Below, one piece after another: positions 7,772 to 15,486 of a stretch of 41,969 nucleotides of DNA. The stretch is from Actinomadura sp. BRA 177. Lineage in GTDB: Bacteria; Actinomycetota; Actinomycetes; Streptosporangiales; Streptosporangiaceae. The notes below the pieces were generated by a model that saw nothing but the letters and a program-made list of their open reading frames with translations, did not search any database and had not been told where the DNA came from. The stretch covers positions 1-41,969 of the forward strand of contig NZ_JABXFD010000407.1 of the NCBI RefSeq assembly GCF_013372625.1, written 5' to 3'. Made by a program: the position numbers and the translations under genes. The first letter of the stretch is position 1, and each line of letters starts with the position of its first letter.

Positions 7772-8314
7772 TCAGACGGGCTGGTAGGTCAGGTCGAGCA
7801 CGCCGGTGGTGAAGGTGGCCGACCGGGTGAGCTTGAGGGGGACGGAGGCGGTGTCCTCGGGGAACAGTCGCTGCCCTTGGCCGACCACCAGCGGGTGGAT
7901 CAGCAGGCGCAGTTCGTCCAGCAGTCCGGCCGTCAGCAGGGCGCGCACCAAGCTGATGCTGCCCGTCACGGCGATCGTGCCGCCGGGCTGCTCCTTGAGC
8001 CGCTTGGCCGCGGCGACGGCGTCGCTCTCGATCAGGGTCGCGTTGCTCCAGCCGACCTCGGTGAGGGTGGCGGAGGCGACCAGCTTGCGGATGCTATTGA
8101 TCGCCTCGGCCAGCTCGCCGGACTGGTGCGGCCAGACCGCGGCGAACGCCTCGTAGGTGCGGCGCCCCATCAGCAACGTGTCGGCTTCGGCGTAGAGCCG
8201 GCCGACCGCCGCTGCCATCTCGTCGCTCAGGTAGGGGAAGTGCCACGCCTCGGGCGCCTCCACGACGCCGTCCAGCGAGACGAACAACCCGGCGGCGATC
8301 TTCCGCGCAGTCAT
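7772..8314 (-). CDS. RibD C-terminal (dihydrofolate reductase-like) family protein
   Basis: A 180-residue protein of the RibD_C/DHFR-like family. It has the N-terminal strand KIAAGLFVSLDGVVEAPE, the nucleotide-side motif TLLMGRRTYEAFAAVWP, and GTIAVTGSISLVRALLTAGL near the end. Stand-alone members are NAD(P)H-dependent reductases of mostly unknown substrate; genuine riboflavin or folate genes are absent nearby. I chose the ATG at 8314 because of the strong ribosome-binding site GGAAGGAG and because the family N-terminus begins there. It is the first gene of the operon and diverges from the HxlR-type regulator gene across 82 bp. Confidence 0.9.
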   Translation of the reverse strand: MTARKIAAGLFVSLDGVVEAPEAWHFPYLSDEMAAAVGRLYAEADTLLMGRRTYEAFAAVWPHQSGELAEAINSIRKLVASATLTEVGWSNATLIESDAVAAAKRLKEQPGGTIAVTGSISLVRALLTAGLLDELRLLIHPLVVGQGQRLFPEDTASVPLKLTRSATFTTGVLDLTYQPV

Positions 8315-8396
8315 GCGCTCACTCCTTCCGAACGAAAGCAAGCTTGTCTTTTGCAAGTACGCTTTGTTAACCGAAGTTCGCAGTAGGATGTGCAGC
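8315..8396. promoter_or_regulatory. Divergent promoter/operator for the HxlR-type regulator and reductase operon
   Basis: This 82-bp AT-richer gap contains the palindrome CAAGCTTG (8339-8346) and the near-palindrome CTTG-TCTTTT-GCAAG (8343-8356), flanked by AAAGC (8335-8339) and GCTTT (8361-8365). The arrangement suggests dimeric operator sites for the adjacent HxlR-type regulator, which would control the reductase-hydrolase-DUF4287 operon and itself. Confidence 0.5.
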
Positions 8397-9044
8397 ATGA
8401 CGGCTCGTGTGTACGGACAGTTCTGCGGCCTGGCCCGCGCGATGGAGGTGGTCGGTGAACGCTGGACGCTGCTGATCGTCCGCAACCTGCTGTCGGGGCC
8501 CCAGCGCTACACCGACCTGCGCAAGGGCCTGCCCACCATCCCGACCAACATCTTGTCGGCCCGCCTCAAGCAGCTCGAAGAGGCGGGACTCGTCACCCGA
8601 CGCGCGCTGCCCCACCCCGAACGCGCCGTCGTCTACGAGCTCACCGACTACGGACGCGACCTCGAACCGGCACTGGTCGCTTTCGGCCGCTGGGGGGCGC
8701 GGACCATGACTACCCCCCGCCCCGGCGAGGCCATCACGGCCGAGTCGGTGGCGATGGCCTTCCGCACCACCTACCGGTCGGAAGTCGCCCGGGGTGCCAC
8801 GGTCGGCTACGAGGTCCGCATGGGCGACTTCACCCTCCGCCTGCAGATCGCCGACGGGAGCCTGACGGTCGGTATAGGTCCGCACCCCGCCCCGGACCTG
8901 GTCATCGAGCGGCTGGCCGACCAAGGCGTCCACGCCCTGATGACCGGGGCCAAGACTCCCGACCAGGCGCTGGCCGACGGCAGCGTCCGCGTCGAAGGCG
9001 AACCCGGCCTCCTGCACCGGTTCGTCGAGACCTTCCGCTTCTGA
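8397..9044 (+). CDS. HxlR-type winged-helix regulator with C-terminal SCP2-like domain
   Basis: A 215-residue protein. Residues 1-100 form an HxlR winged helix (MEVVGERWTLLIVRNLLSGP, RYTDLRKGLPTIPTNILSAR), with Cys10 in YGQFCGLARA where redox- or electrophile-sensing members keep a cysteine. Residues 110-215 look like an SCP2/sterol-carrier-type ligand pocket (VRMGDFTLRLQIADGSLTVG, then ALMTGAKTPDQALADGSVRV). The domain pair suggests a one-component sensor of a hydrophobic or reactive compound. It probably represses the divergent reductase operon. The ATG at 8397 fits the family start; an ATG nine bases upstream is possible. Confidence 0.85.
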   Translation: MTARVYGQFCGLARAMEVVGERWTLLIVRNLLSGPQRYTDLRKGLPTIPTNILSARLKQLEEAGLVTRRALPHPERAVVYELTDYGRDLEPALVAFGRWGARTMTTPRPGEAITAESVAMAFRTTYRSEVARGATVGYEVRMGDFTLRLQIADGSLTVGIGPHPAPDLVIERLADQGVHALMTGAKTPDQALADGSVRVEGEPGLLHRFVETFRF

Positions 9045-9163
9045 CCACCGCCGCCTGGCGTCGGCCGGCATCGCGCGATGTTCGCGGAGCCGGTACGGCG
9101 GCTGTCGGCAGGGGGAAGCAGCCGCCACGGCACATCCGCGTGGACGGCGGTCGGTGAGGGGCT

Positions 9164-9708
9164 TTAGGCGAGGCGGCGGCGCGTCCAGGAGAAACAGAAG
9201 CCGGTCAGGCCCAGCGCGAGGACGGCGAACAGGCTGGTCTCGGCCCACTGGAGCGGCCAGAAGTGGTCGGCGGGCTGGTAGCTGACTCTCTGCTTGTAGC
9301 CCGCGTGGTCATGGTGTCGCCGTTCACCATGAACTCTCCGAGGTTGTCGGACCTGATCGCTACGGTCCTGGTCACGGGCGGGACGAGGTGCGGGCGGATC
9401 AGCAGCGGCACCGCGATCTGGACGGCGACGAACACGGCCAGGGTGATCGCCATGGCGGGCAGCGTGCGGCGGACGAAGACGCCGATGAGCGGCGCGCCCC
9501 AGAAGATGCCGATGATGCCGGGGAGGAACACCACGAAGATGGCCAGCGCGCTGAAGAACCGCGCGGCGAACCCGTCGCAGTCGTCCTGGGCCGTGCAGGA
9601 CGCGAGCCCGCTGTTGTAGTCGTCGGCCAGGCCGGGGCCGGTGACGGTGAGCCCGGCGAACACCACCGCGGCCTGGGCACGGAACTGGCGGAGCGTCAGC
9701 CAGGTCAT
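9164..9708 (-). pseudogene. Decayed ABC transporter permease (YtrA-type operon)
   Basis: The N-terminal frame starts MTWLTLRQFRAQAAVVFAGL and reads through PGIIGIFWGAPLIG, then jumps to VFVRRTLPAMAITLAVFVAV and NLGEFMVNGDTMT. There the frame is lost. The true C-terminus, YQPADHFWPLQWAETSLF through GFCFSWTRRRLA, continues in another frame to the TAA at 9164. From memory of the family (about 330 residues), roughly half the protein is missing, in at least two internal deletions plus the frameshift near 9285-9300. It could not form a working permease. Its ATG overlaps the ATPase stop codon (ATGA), showing the former operon. Confidence 0.85.
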
Positions 9709-10575
9709 CGGATCGCCTCCAGCGTGGGACGGGACGGAGCCGGGGCCATGTAGGCGAGGACGAGGTCTTCCAGCCCGTGCCGGCCGACCGTCCAGGCGGG
9801 GTCGTGGATCGGGCCGTCCGTCCGGACGACGAAGGTGCTCTGCCGGTCGGTGTGGCTTACGGACACGACATGCTGGCCGTCCGGCAGCGCGTCCTTGCGC
9901 GGCCCGGTCAGCCGGTGGTGGGTGGCGAGCAGGTCGTCGACGTCCCCGGAGATCCGGACGCGCGACTTCACCAGCACGATCAGGTAGTCGCAGGTCCGCT
10001 CAAGGTCGGACACCGGGTGGGACGAGAGGACGACGCTCAGCGAATGCTCCGCCACGGCCTCCATGAGGCGCTGCAGGAACTCGCGCCGTGCCAGCGGGTC
10101 GAGGGCGGTGACGGGCTCGTCCAGGATCAGCGCCTCGGGCCGCTTGGCGGTGCCCAGCGTTAGGGCGAGTTGGGCGCGCTGCCCGCCGGACAGCTTCCCG
10201 GCCCGCTGCGCGGGATCCAGCCCCAGCCGCTCAATGCGCTCGCGCGCGATCGCGTCGTCCCACCCGGGGTTGAGCCGCGCACCCAGCTTGATCGGCGATG
10301 CTGAGCCGGGCGTACGTCGGGGTGTCCTGCGCGACGTACCCGGTCTTCGCGAGCTGCTCGGGCCCGCTCGCGGGGGAGCCGCCGAGCACCCGGATGCTGC
10401 CGGCCGTCGGCTGGATCTGCCCCACGGCCAGGTTCAGCAGCGTCGTCTTCCCGGCCCCGTTCGGCCCGACGAGCCCGACGACGCGTCCCGCCGGGATGTC
10501 GAGCGTGCAGTCCTCCAGCGCCCACCGCTTCCCATACTTCTTGCCCAGGCCCTCGGCCTGCAGGACGGCGCTCAC
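9705..10575 (-). pseudogene. Frameshifted ABC transporter ATP-binding protein
   Basis: It starts at a GTG (10575) that overlaps the GntR stop codon. The first frame gives GRVVGLVGPNGAGKTTLLNL (Walker A) and KTGYVAQDTPTYARLSIADQ. At about 10287-10297 the frame breaks; the other frame resumes IKLGARLNPGWDDAI, KLSGGQRAQLALT (ABC signature), LILDEPVTALDP (Walker B) and VVLSSHPVSDLERTCDYLIV (H-loop). The reading frame is consistent with loss of 2 mod 3 bases; a five-base loss would restore the DHLKLGA-type sequence I expect. All motifs survive, so this break is recent, or an assembly error. Confidence 0.85.
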
Positions 10576-10966
10576 GCTATGTGCTCCTGACCGGCGGACC
10601 GAAAGGTCGTCATGAACAGGGCCTCGATGCTCTCGTCGTCCAGCCCGGCCATGCGCGCTTTCGCGAGCCAGCGCTCCAGCTCCTTGCGCAGCGGGCCGTG
10701 CGCGGCGAGCGACTCGCCGGCCAGCGACCGCGTCACGAAGGTCCCGATGCCCGGACGCGGCGCGACGAGCCCCTCGTGCTCCAGCTCCCGGTACGCCTTG
10801 AGGAGGTGTTCGGGTTGATCGCGAGCCGCGCCACCACGTCCTTGACCGTGGGCAGCTGATCCCCGACCCGCAGCAGATCGAGCCGCAGCGCATGCCGCAC
10901 CTGCCGGACGAGCGGCATGTACGGCGACACCCCCGACCCGGAGTCCAGATAGAACTCGATGTCAAT
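10572..10966 (-). pseudogene. Frameshifted GntR-family (YtrA-type) regulator
   Basis: The first frame reads IDIEFYLDSGSGVSPYMPLV, DLLRVGDQLPTVKDVVARLA and INPNT, a GntR winged helix. The frame then breaks at about 10803-10806, where one base of the expected Val codon (NTVLKAYREL) is missing. The second frame continues LKAYRELEHEGLVAPRPGIG through MTTFRSAGQEHIA to the TGA at 10572. The expected N-terminal ATG is also absent: the codon at the start position reads ATT. YtrA-type GntR proteins repress a downstream ABC transporter operon, exactly the two broken genes that follow. Confidence 0.8.
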
Positions 10967-11063
10967 GCGATAAGACGAAGACGCAGGTCAGGTCACGCCG
11001 ACGCCGTCGTCAATTCCGCGCAATGCGCCTCGTATCGGACGGCTCGCCGGGCATGGCACCGGT

Positions 11064-11435
11064 ATGTCCACATGGAGCAGTGATGACCTGACCGACCTCG
11101 GTGACGCCCAGGAGATCCAGATCGCGCCGGAAAGGAACGACGGATCGCTACGGAGCCCGACCACGATCTGGATCGTCCGCAGCGGTGACGAGATGTACGT
11201 CCGCTCAGCCAATGGTCCCGGAGGCCACTGGTACCGGACCGCCGAGACCACTCACCTGGGCCAGGTCCGCGCAAACGGCACGACCAAGGACGTAGCGTTC
11301 GTCGATGAGGCCGACCCTGCGGTGAACGAGCAAGTCGACGCCGCCTACATGACCAAGTACGGCAGCACACCCTGGGCTGAGCCGATGACGCAGCCCGGAC
11401 CCAGGGACACCACCCTCAGACTCACCCCGCGCTGA
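11064..11435 (+). CDS. DUF2255 family protein
   Basis: A 123-residue protein matching DUF2255 over its whole length: MSTWSSDDLTDLGDAQEIQI, then TTIWIVRSGDEMYVRSANGP and DVAFVDEADPAVNEQVDAAY. The family is a small split-barrel-like fold related to nitroreductase/FMN-binding proteins, without known function. No clear ribosome-binding site precedes the ATG, so a leaderless transcript is possible. It is intact although genes on both sides are broken. Its end overlaps the end of the convergent esterase pseudogene by 14 bases. Confidence 0.85.
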   Translation: MSTWSSDDLTDLGDAQEIQIAPERNDGSLRSPTTIWIVRSGDEMYVRSANGPGGHWYRTAETTHLGQVRANGTTKDVAFVDEADPAVNEQVDAAYMTKYGSTPWAEPMTQPGPRDTTLRLTPR

Positions 11436-12608
11436 CCGGGGGCATCGACTCACCCGCGATATCCGCTACGCGGTCGGCGGCTGCTTCCGGGCTGCACCTG
11501 ACCCAGGCCGCGAAGGACTCGACGGCGTACACGACCCGGTCGAAACGCAGCGAGTGGAACAGGTCGAAGGCGTGCTGCGCACCGGGCAGTTCGGCGTACA
11601 CCACCGGAGCATCGGAGACACCGCGCAAGACACCGGCAAAGTGACGTGCCTCCCGCACGGGGACGAGGGTGTCGGCGTCGCCGTGCACGATGAAAAACGG
11701 AGGCGCATCGGCACGCACGTGCGCGAGCGGCGAAGAACCGGACCCTTCATCGTGCCCGTAGTAGTCGCCGAAGTATCCGTACAGGCAGACGGCGGCGGCG
11801 ATGGACGTGTCGGCGGACTCGAAGCCCGGCTGGTAGGCGGGGTCGTTCTGCGTTAGCGCGCACAGCGAAGTCAGATGGGCACCAGCCGAACTGCCCGCCA
11901 TGACCAGCGTGTCAGTGTCTGAGCCGTACTCGTGGCCGTGCTCACGCGTCCAGGCGATGACCCGCTTGGCGTCGGTCAGGTGGTCGATGAAACCGGCGTC
12001 CGGCCGCAGCCGGTAGTTCGCGCTGACGCAGACCCACCCCTGGCTCGCCAGCCGATAGAGCAGCGGACGGGCCTCGCGGTTCTTCCGCCCGCTGAAATAG
12101 CCGCCGCCGTGGAAGTAGACCAGCGTGGGCCCGCCCTCGGGAGCGGAGCGGTGGCGGTAGACGTCCAGCCGGTTGCGTCGGTCATCACCGTAACGCAGGT
12201 CGGCGATCCGCTCACGTCCCGCCGCCGGACGTGCACACCGAGAAGGATGCGCCCGTACGGAAGCCGGTCCACCGACGCGTGCCACCCGGCGCCCAGCCCG
12301 TCGCGCAGTGCGTCCTCCAGCGCCGACCCGGCCGCCACCTGTCGCCGGACGACGACCGTGAGACCCAGCACGGTCAGAAGGGCGAGCACGAGCACGGCCT
12401 TTGCACTCGGCGACCCCAGATCCCGCTGCCCCGCGGCGAGCAGCGTCGAGGCAAACACCAGGAGGAACACCAGAAACGGCACCTCGTTCGGCACCGTGCT
12501 GATCCGGAACCCAAGCCCGATCAGCCGACGCGGCCTGCGCGGCGGAGCCAACGCGATCGCCGTACCACCCGCGGCAAGCACCGTACTGATCAGATAACCG
12601 TAAGGCAC
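11422..12608 (-). pseudogene. Membrane-anchored alpha/beta hydrolase (esterase) with a one-base frameshift
   Basis: It starts at GTG 12608 behind a strong GAGGAGG site. The first frame gives membrane segments (YGYLISTVLAAGGTAIAL, VPFLVFLLVFASTLLAAG, AVLVLALLTVLGLTVVV) and VDRLPYGRILLG. At about 12213 the frame changes; the second frame carries RIADLRYGDDRRNRLDVYRH, LVYFHGGGYFSG (HGGG oxyanion motif), MAGSSAGAHLTS (nucleophile Ser) and HGDADTLVPV. The break reads GTGAGCGG where GTGGAGCGG would encode VER. Restoring one G makes the gene exactly 396 codons. Either a fresh pseudogene or a sequencing error. If intact, it would be an HSL/carboxylesterase-like enzyme with a membrane domain. Confidence 0.85.
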
Positions 12609-12828
12609 GCGTCCTCCTCGTTCGACGGGCCTCAAGAGTGGACCCGGCGGGACGAACGCAGCATCGGCCGCAAGACTGCCGTGGCTACGACCCGAGTGAG
12701 ACGACCCCCGACTTTCGTCGGATGCTGGGGACAAACCGCGCAATCGTGAACGGCATGCCAAACGGGCCTGAAAATGCTGAGGACACAACCACTGGTCGCC
12801 TAGAACACCCGGTGGATCCAGGCTGGTG

Positions 12829-13188
12829 TCAGGCCGAGGTGAGCTCTTGGGCCTTCGCGAACTGGACCTGGACCGGCATCTCGCTCACGGTTGGCCAGTC
12901 AGGGGTAGCGCCGCCGGCGGCATGTGCGGCCGTGCGGATGAGGTCCAGAGCGCGTCGTAGGGCGGTGGTGGGGTCCGCCGTGTCGAGGACCAGCAGTTCG
13001 ACGGTGATGGTGCTCGTCTCCGCATTGGTACTGACGGCCGAGTCGGTGAAGTCGCTGTTGCAGTCCTCAAGATGGAGAAGCTCCTCCATCACCCGCTGGC
13101 CGTGGGCGTGGACGTCTGCAACCGTGGTCCCCGGTGCCAGGAGCAACTGGAACTCAAGGCAAAGCTGGGACGCTTCAGTCTTGCTCAT
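12829..13188 (-). CDS. Conserved actinobacterial small protein, function unknown
   Basis: A 119-residue acidic protein with a strong ribosome-binding site (GGAGGAAGG) before the ATG at 13188. It contains LLHLEDCNSDFTDSAVSTNA, then ITVELLVLDTADPTTALRRA and AAHAAGGATPDW. I associate this layout (leading strand, LEDCD/SD segment, helix of alternating Ala, HAAGGATPxW end) with a recurrent uncharacterised actinomycete family of about 110 residues. It is the third gene after the XRE regulator and DUF397 genes, 54 bp downstream, so it is probably co-transcribed. Confidence 0.75.
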   Translation of the reverse strand: MSKTEASQLCLEFQLLLAPGTTVADVHAHGQRVMEELLHLEDCNSDFTDSAVSTNAETSTITVELLVLDTADPTTALRRALDLIRTAAHAAGGATPDWPTVSEMPVQVQFAKAQELTSA

Positions 13189-13242
13189 GGCCCTTCCTCC
13201 TCGAGGTTCGCCGGTGAGCAGACCCTCTGGCACCAGCTCACG

Positions 13243-13428
13243 TCATGCAGCCGACTGGTCCTGTTTGATGTGGGTGAGGAGTTGGGTGAAGCCGGTGGTG
13301 GTGAGGGTCAGGTGGCCGGCGTCGGGGGCCTTGCTGTCCCTGATGCCGCGCCCGTCGGGGAGTGCCGCGACCTCCACGCACTCCTCACCGGATGCGTTGC
13401 TGCGGCTGGACTTGCGCCACTCGATCAT
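13243..13428 (-). CDS. DUF397 protein (BldB/WhiJ-partner type)
   Basis: A 61-residue DUF397 protein: MIEWRKSSRSNASGEECVEV, then ALPDGRGIRDSKAPDAGHLT. In Streptomyces, DUF397 proteins are encoded beside XRE regulators of the WhiJ type and an RsbW-like ATPase, and BldB is a related member needed for development. Its ATG overlaps the regulator stop codon (ATGA), so the two are translationally coupled, as expected for partner proteins. Confidence 0.92.
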   Translation of the reverse strand: MIEWRKSSRSNASGEECVEVAALPDGRGIRDSKAPDAGHLTLTTTGFTQLLTHIKQDQSAA

Positions 13429-14237
13429 TGCATGGCCTCCATGATCTGTGCGATGTGAGCACGTGAGGCGGACGCGGACAACGCTTCGGAGCCGATGAGG
13501 CCGAAGCGCCAATGGAGGTCGTCCAGCCTTGTCGGGTCTTGGGTCAGTCTGCCACCAGTGTTGGCATCCATGTAGGCCGCGGAATCCTTTGGCCCATCGA
13601 GGATTGCGAACGAGCCGTCGAGGCCGATGTGGGCGCCGACGCTGCGGCGTACGACGCGCAGGATTACGTTGCGCCGGTGGCTGAGCGTGATGAGGTGGGC
13701 GAGTTGTTCTCTCATGACCTCCGGGCCGCCGACAGGCTGGTCGAGTGCCGACTCGTTGAGCAGTGCCCGTAGCTCGGGTGGCTTGTCCCGGCTCAGTACC
13801 TCTTGCCGGGCCATGCGAGCTTCGGCCGTGGCCTCCACGTCCTCGATGATCTGGCCGTCCTCCAGGAGAGCCCGGGCGTAGTCCGGCGTCTGGAGCAATC
13901 CGGGGATGATCGCGAGAGCCCAATAGCAGATGCGGGATGCCTGCGCCTCGATCGGCGTGTACTGGGCCCACCAACCCGGGTCGTGCGCCTGTTCCGCCAG
14001 ACGGCGAAGTCGGGTGAAATGCCCATATGTACGCCAAACTCGGTCCAAAGTTTCGGCGTGCTTCAAGGGTAGATTCTCGCGAGCCGATTCCCAGTTCGAA
14101 ACTTGAGTTTTTGTGACGCCGAGGATCTTGCCCACGTCGGTCTGCGTCATATTCCGTTCAATGCGCCATACGCGCAGGTCAGAGGCTAGCCAATGCCAGT
14201 GATCACCGTCTGGGTCCAGATCATTCCGAGCGCCCAT
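13425..14237 (-). CDS. XRE-family regulator with DUF5753 domain (WhiJ-like)
   Basis: A 270-residue protein. The helix-turn-helix (about 19-75) reads LRVWRIERNMTQTDVGKILG, VTKTQVSNWESARENLP. The C-terminal DUF5753 domain (about 90-265) reads ALAIIPGLLQTPDYARALLE, LNESALDQPVGG, VREQ-type helix, then SFAILDGPKDSAAYMDANTG. This is the standard WhiJ-type architecture; such regulators work with a DUF397 partner in developmental control. The ATG at 14237 is preceded by GAAGGA. It diverges from the RsbW-BldC fusion gene across 96 bp, which completes the WhiJ-like three-part locus. Confidence 0.92.
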   Translation of the reverse strand: MGARNDLDPDGDHWHWLASDLRVWRIERNMTQTDVGKILGVTKTQVSNWESARENLPLKHAETLDRVWRTYGHFTRLRRLAEQAHDPGWWAQYTPIEAQASRICYWALAIIPGLLQTPDYARALLEDGQIIEDVEATAEARMARQEVLSRDKPPELRALLNESALDQPVGGPEVMREQLAHLITLSHRRNVILRVVRRSVGAHIGLDGSFAILDGPKDSAAYMDANTGGRLTQDPTRLDDLHWRFGLIGSEALSASASRAHIAQIMEAMQ

Positions 14238-14265
14238 TCATGATCCTTCGAGTACAGATTGCCTG

Positions 14266-14283
14266 GTTGAACGCATTTAACCC
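14266..14283. promoter_or_regulatory. Candidate operator between the XRE regulator and the ATPase-BldC fusion
   Basis: GGTTGAACGCATTTAACC is an 18-bp near-palindrome (seven of nine positions symmetrical), lying in the AT-rich centre of the 96-bp divergent gap. Position and symmetry fit an XRE operator controlling both genes. Confidence 0.45.
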
Positions 14284-14333
14284 TAGCGCGGGCCGTCACG
14301 CTATGACCGGAAAACGCGTACGGAGGGAGTGAG

Positions 14334-14945
14334 ATGCTCGCGTTCAAGCCGGATTTCGAAATGATCAAGGTGGCGCGGGACTATGTCGCGGAGATCGCGG
14401 CCGAATGGCCTGTCGACGGCTATCACGTGCGGGTGGTGGTGTCGGAGCTGGTGACCAACGCGATCCGGCACGCGCGGACCGAGGAGATCCGGGTGGACGC
14501 CTGCTCGGACGGTGAGGTGCACGTGGTGAAGGTCTGGGACGGCGACGGGACGCTTCCGGTATCGCGTTCCTCCGGCCCGGACGCGTTGGGCGGCCGCGGG
14601 CTGGTGATCGTCGGCGAGCTGGTCTCCCGCTGGGGCACGCTGCGCGACGTGGCGGGCGGCAAGACCGTCTTCGCCGAGTGGGCCGTCCGCCCGCCGACAT
14701 CGGCGTCGCCGAGGGAGAAACCCCCGGTGAGCAGCCGCGAGCCGCTGATCGTCGATGGGTGGGACTTCGGTGCCGGGCAGCTTTTGACGCCTGGCGATGT
14801 GGCGACGATGTTCCGGGTTGATCCCAAGACCGTCACGCGCTGGGCCGATGGCGGGAAGCTGGCGTCCATTCGCACGCTCGGTGGCGTCCGCCGGTTCAGT
14901 CGTCAGCAGGTCGAGCACCTCATGTACGGGAGTGGTGCGCTGTGA
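14334..14945 (+). CDS. RsbW-like ATPase fused to a BldC-like DNA-binding domain
   Basis: A 203-residue protein with two domains. Residues 1-120 are a HATPase_c_2 (RsbW/SpoIIAB) module: N box SELVTNAIRHA (38-48), G1 box VWDGDGTLP (67-75), G2 box ALGGRGLVIV (84-93). Residues 121-147 form a linker. Residues 148-198 are a BldC/MerR-type helix-turn-helix: GQLLTPGDVATMFRVDPKTV, then TRWADGGKLASIRTLGGVRR. BldC is a separate 68-residue developmental regulator in Streptomyces, and RsbW-like ATPases act by phosphorylating or sequestering partner proteins. The fusion suggests direct coupling of ATPase signalling to DNA binding. The ATG at 14334 has a strong GGAGGGAG site. An internal in-frame GTG with its own ribosome-binding site is annotated separately. 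The next gene overlaps by four bases. Confidence 0.85.
   Translation: MLAFKPDFEMIKVARDYVAEIAAEWPVDGYHVRVVVSELVTNAIRHARTEEIRVDACSDGEVHVVKVWDGDGTLPVSRSSGPDALGGRGLVIVGELVSRWGTLRDVAGGKTVFAEWAVRPPTSASPREKPPVSSREPLIVDGWDFGAGQLLTPGDVATMFRVDPKTVTRWADGGKLASIRTLGGVRRFSRQQVEHLMYGSGAL
14711..14729 (+). promoter_or_regulatory. Internal ribosome-binding site and in-frame GTG for a free BldC-like protein
   Basis: GAGGGAG (14711-14717) lies nine bases before a GTG (14727-14729) in frame with the fusion protein (codon 132). Initiation here would yield VSSREPLIVDGWDFGAGQLL and the entire helix-turn-helix, 72 residues, close to BldC's 68. The site sits in the interdomain linker. Confidence 0.5.
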
Positions 14946-15325
14946 CGAACGGGCTGGTGCGGGCGGTCGGCCGGTGGCGGCTGGTTCTGGAGGCGCGGAC
15001 GCTGGTCGGCCATGAGGCGGCGGTGCGGCGGCTGGAGGTTCTGCGGGTCGCGCTGCTGCCGCTCGGGTGGCGGTGCGTCGGGCTGTACGACCGGCGCGAG
15101 TTCCGGTTTCCGGTGCCGTTGTTGTGGGTGTACGCCAGCGGGCACGTCATGGACATCGGCGCTGTCGTCACGGTGCGGGCCTTGCCGGGTGGGAGGTGGG
15201 GATACTTCGAGGCCGGTGATGGGCGGGACGGGTTCGTGTGTCCCTGCGGCGACGTCAAGGCGGCGGCCGCAGCTCTGGACCTCGTCCTCAAACACCGCTT
15301 GTTCCCGCACCGGGAGTGGAGCTGA
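14942..15325 (+). CDS. Hypothetical protein coupled to the ATPase-BldC fusion
   Basis: A 127-residue protein starting at a GTG that overlaps the fusion gene stop codon (GTGA). The N-terminal half is Arg/Leu-rich (AVRRLEVLRVALLPLGWRCV); the C-terminal half has FRFPVPLLWVYASGHVMDIG, then GYFEAGDGRDGFVCPCGDVK with a CPCGD pair of cysteines, and a final helix. There is no signal peptide or membrane helix. I do not recognise the family. The tight coupling suggests a role with the fusion protein. Confidence 0.7.
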   Translation: MTNGLVRAVGRWRLVLEARTLVGHEAAVRRLEVLRVALLPLGWRCVGLYDRREFRFPVPLLWVYASGHVMDIGAVVTVRALPGGRWGYFEAGDGRDGFVCPCGDVKAAAAALDLVLKHRLFPHREWS

Positions 15326-15486
15326 CCTGGCGACGACGACTGTGATGCGAATCCTGTAAGCGCTCGGACGGCACGGGCGCCAGTGAGCGCGGCTTCATGC
15401 AGTTCCGCCAACGTGGACGCCGCAAGCGCGCGTACGTAGGCTCCTACTGGCTCAGGGCTGAGGAGCCAGCCGAGAGAGGAAGCTCA

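Noticed and set aside
10231..10965. Continuous minus-strand frame joining GntR and ATPase regions
   Set aside because: Its first half is an out-of-frame translation of the GntR gene and only its middle matches the ATPase; the frameshifted pseudogene model explains both better than a fusion.
9164..10966. A functional mini-ABC transporter
   Set aside because: The permease lacks about half its length and loses frame, and both other genes are frameshifted.
15326..15486. Possible tRNA or small RNA because of several short stems
   Set aside because: No cloverleaf with anticodon or T-arm consensus can be drawn; only a GGCTCC/GGAGCC hairpin is clear.
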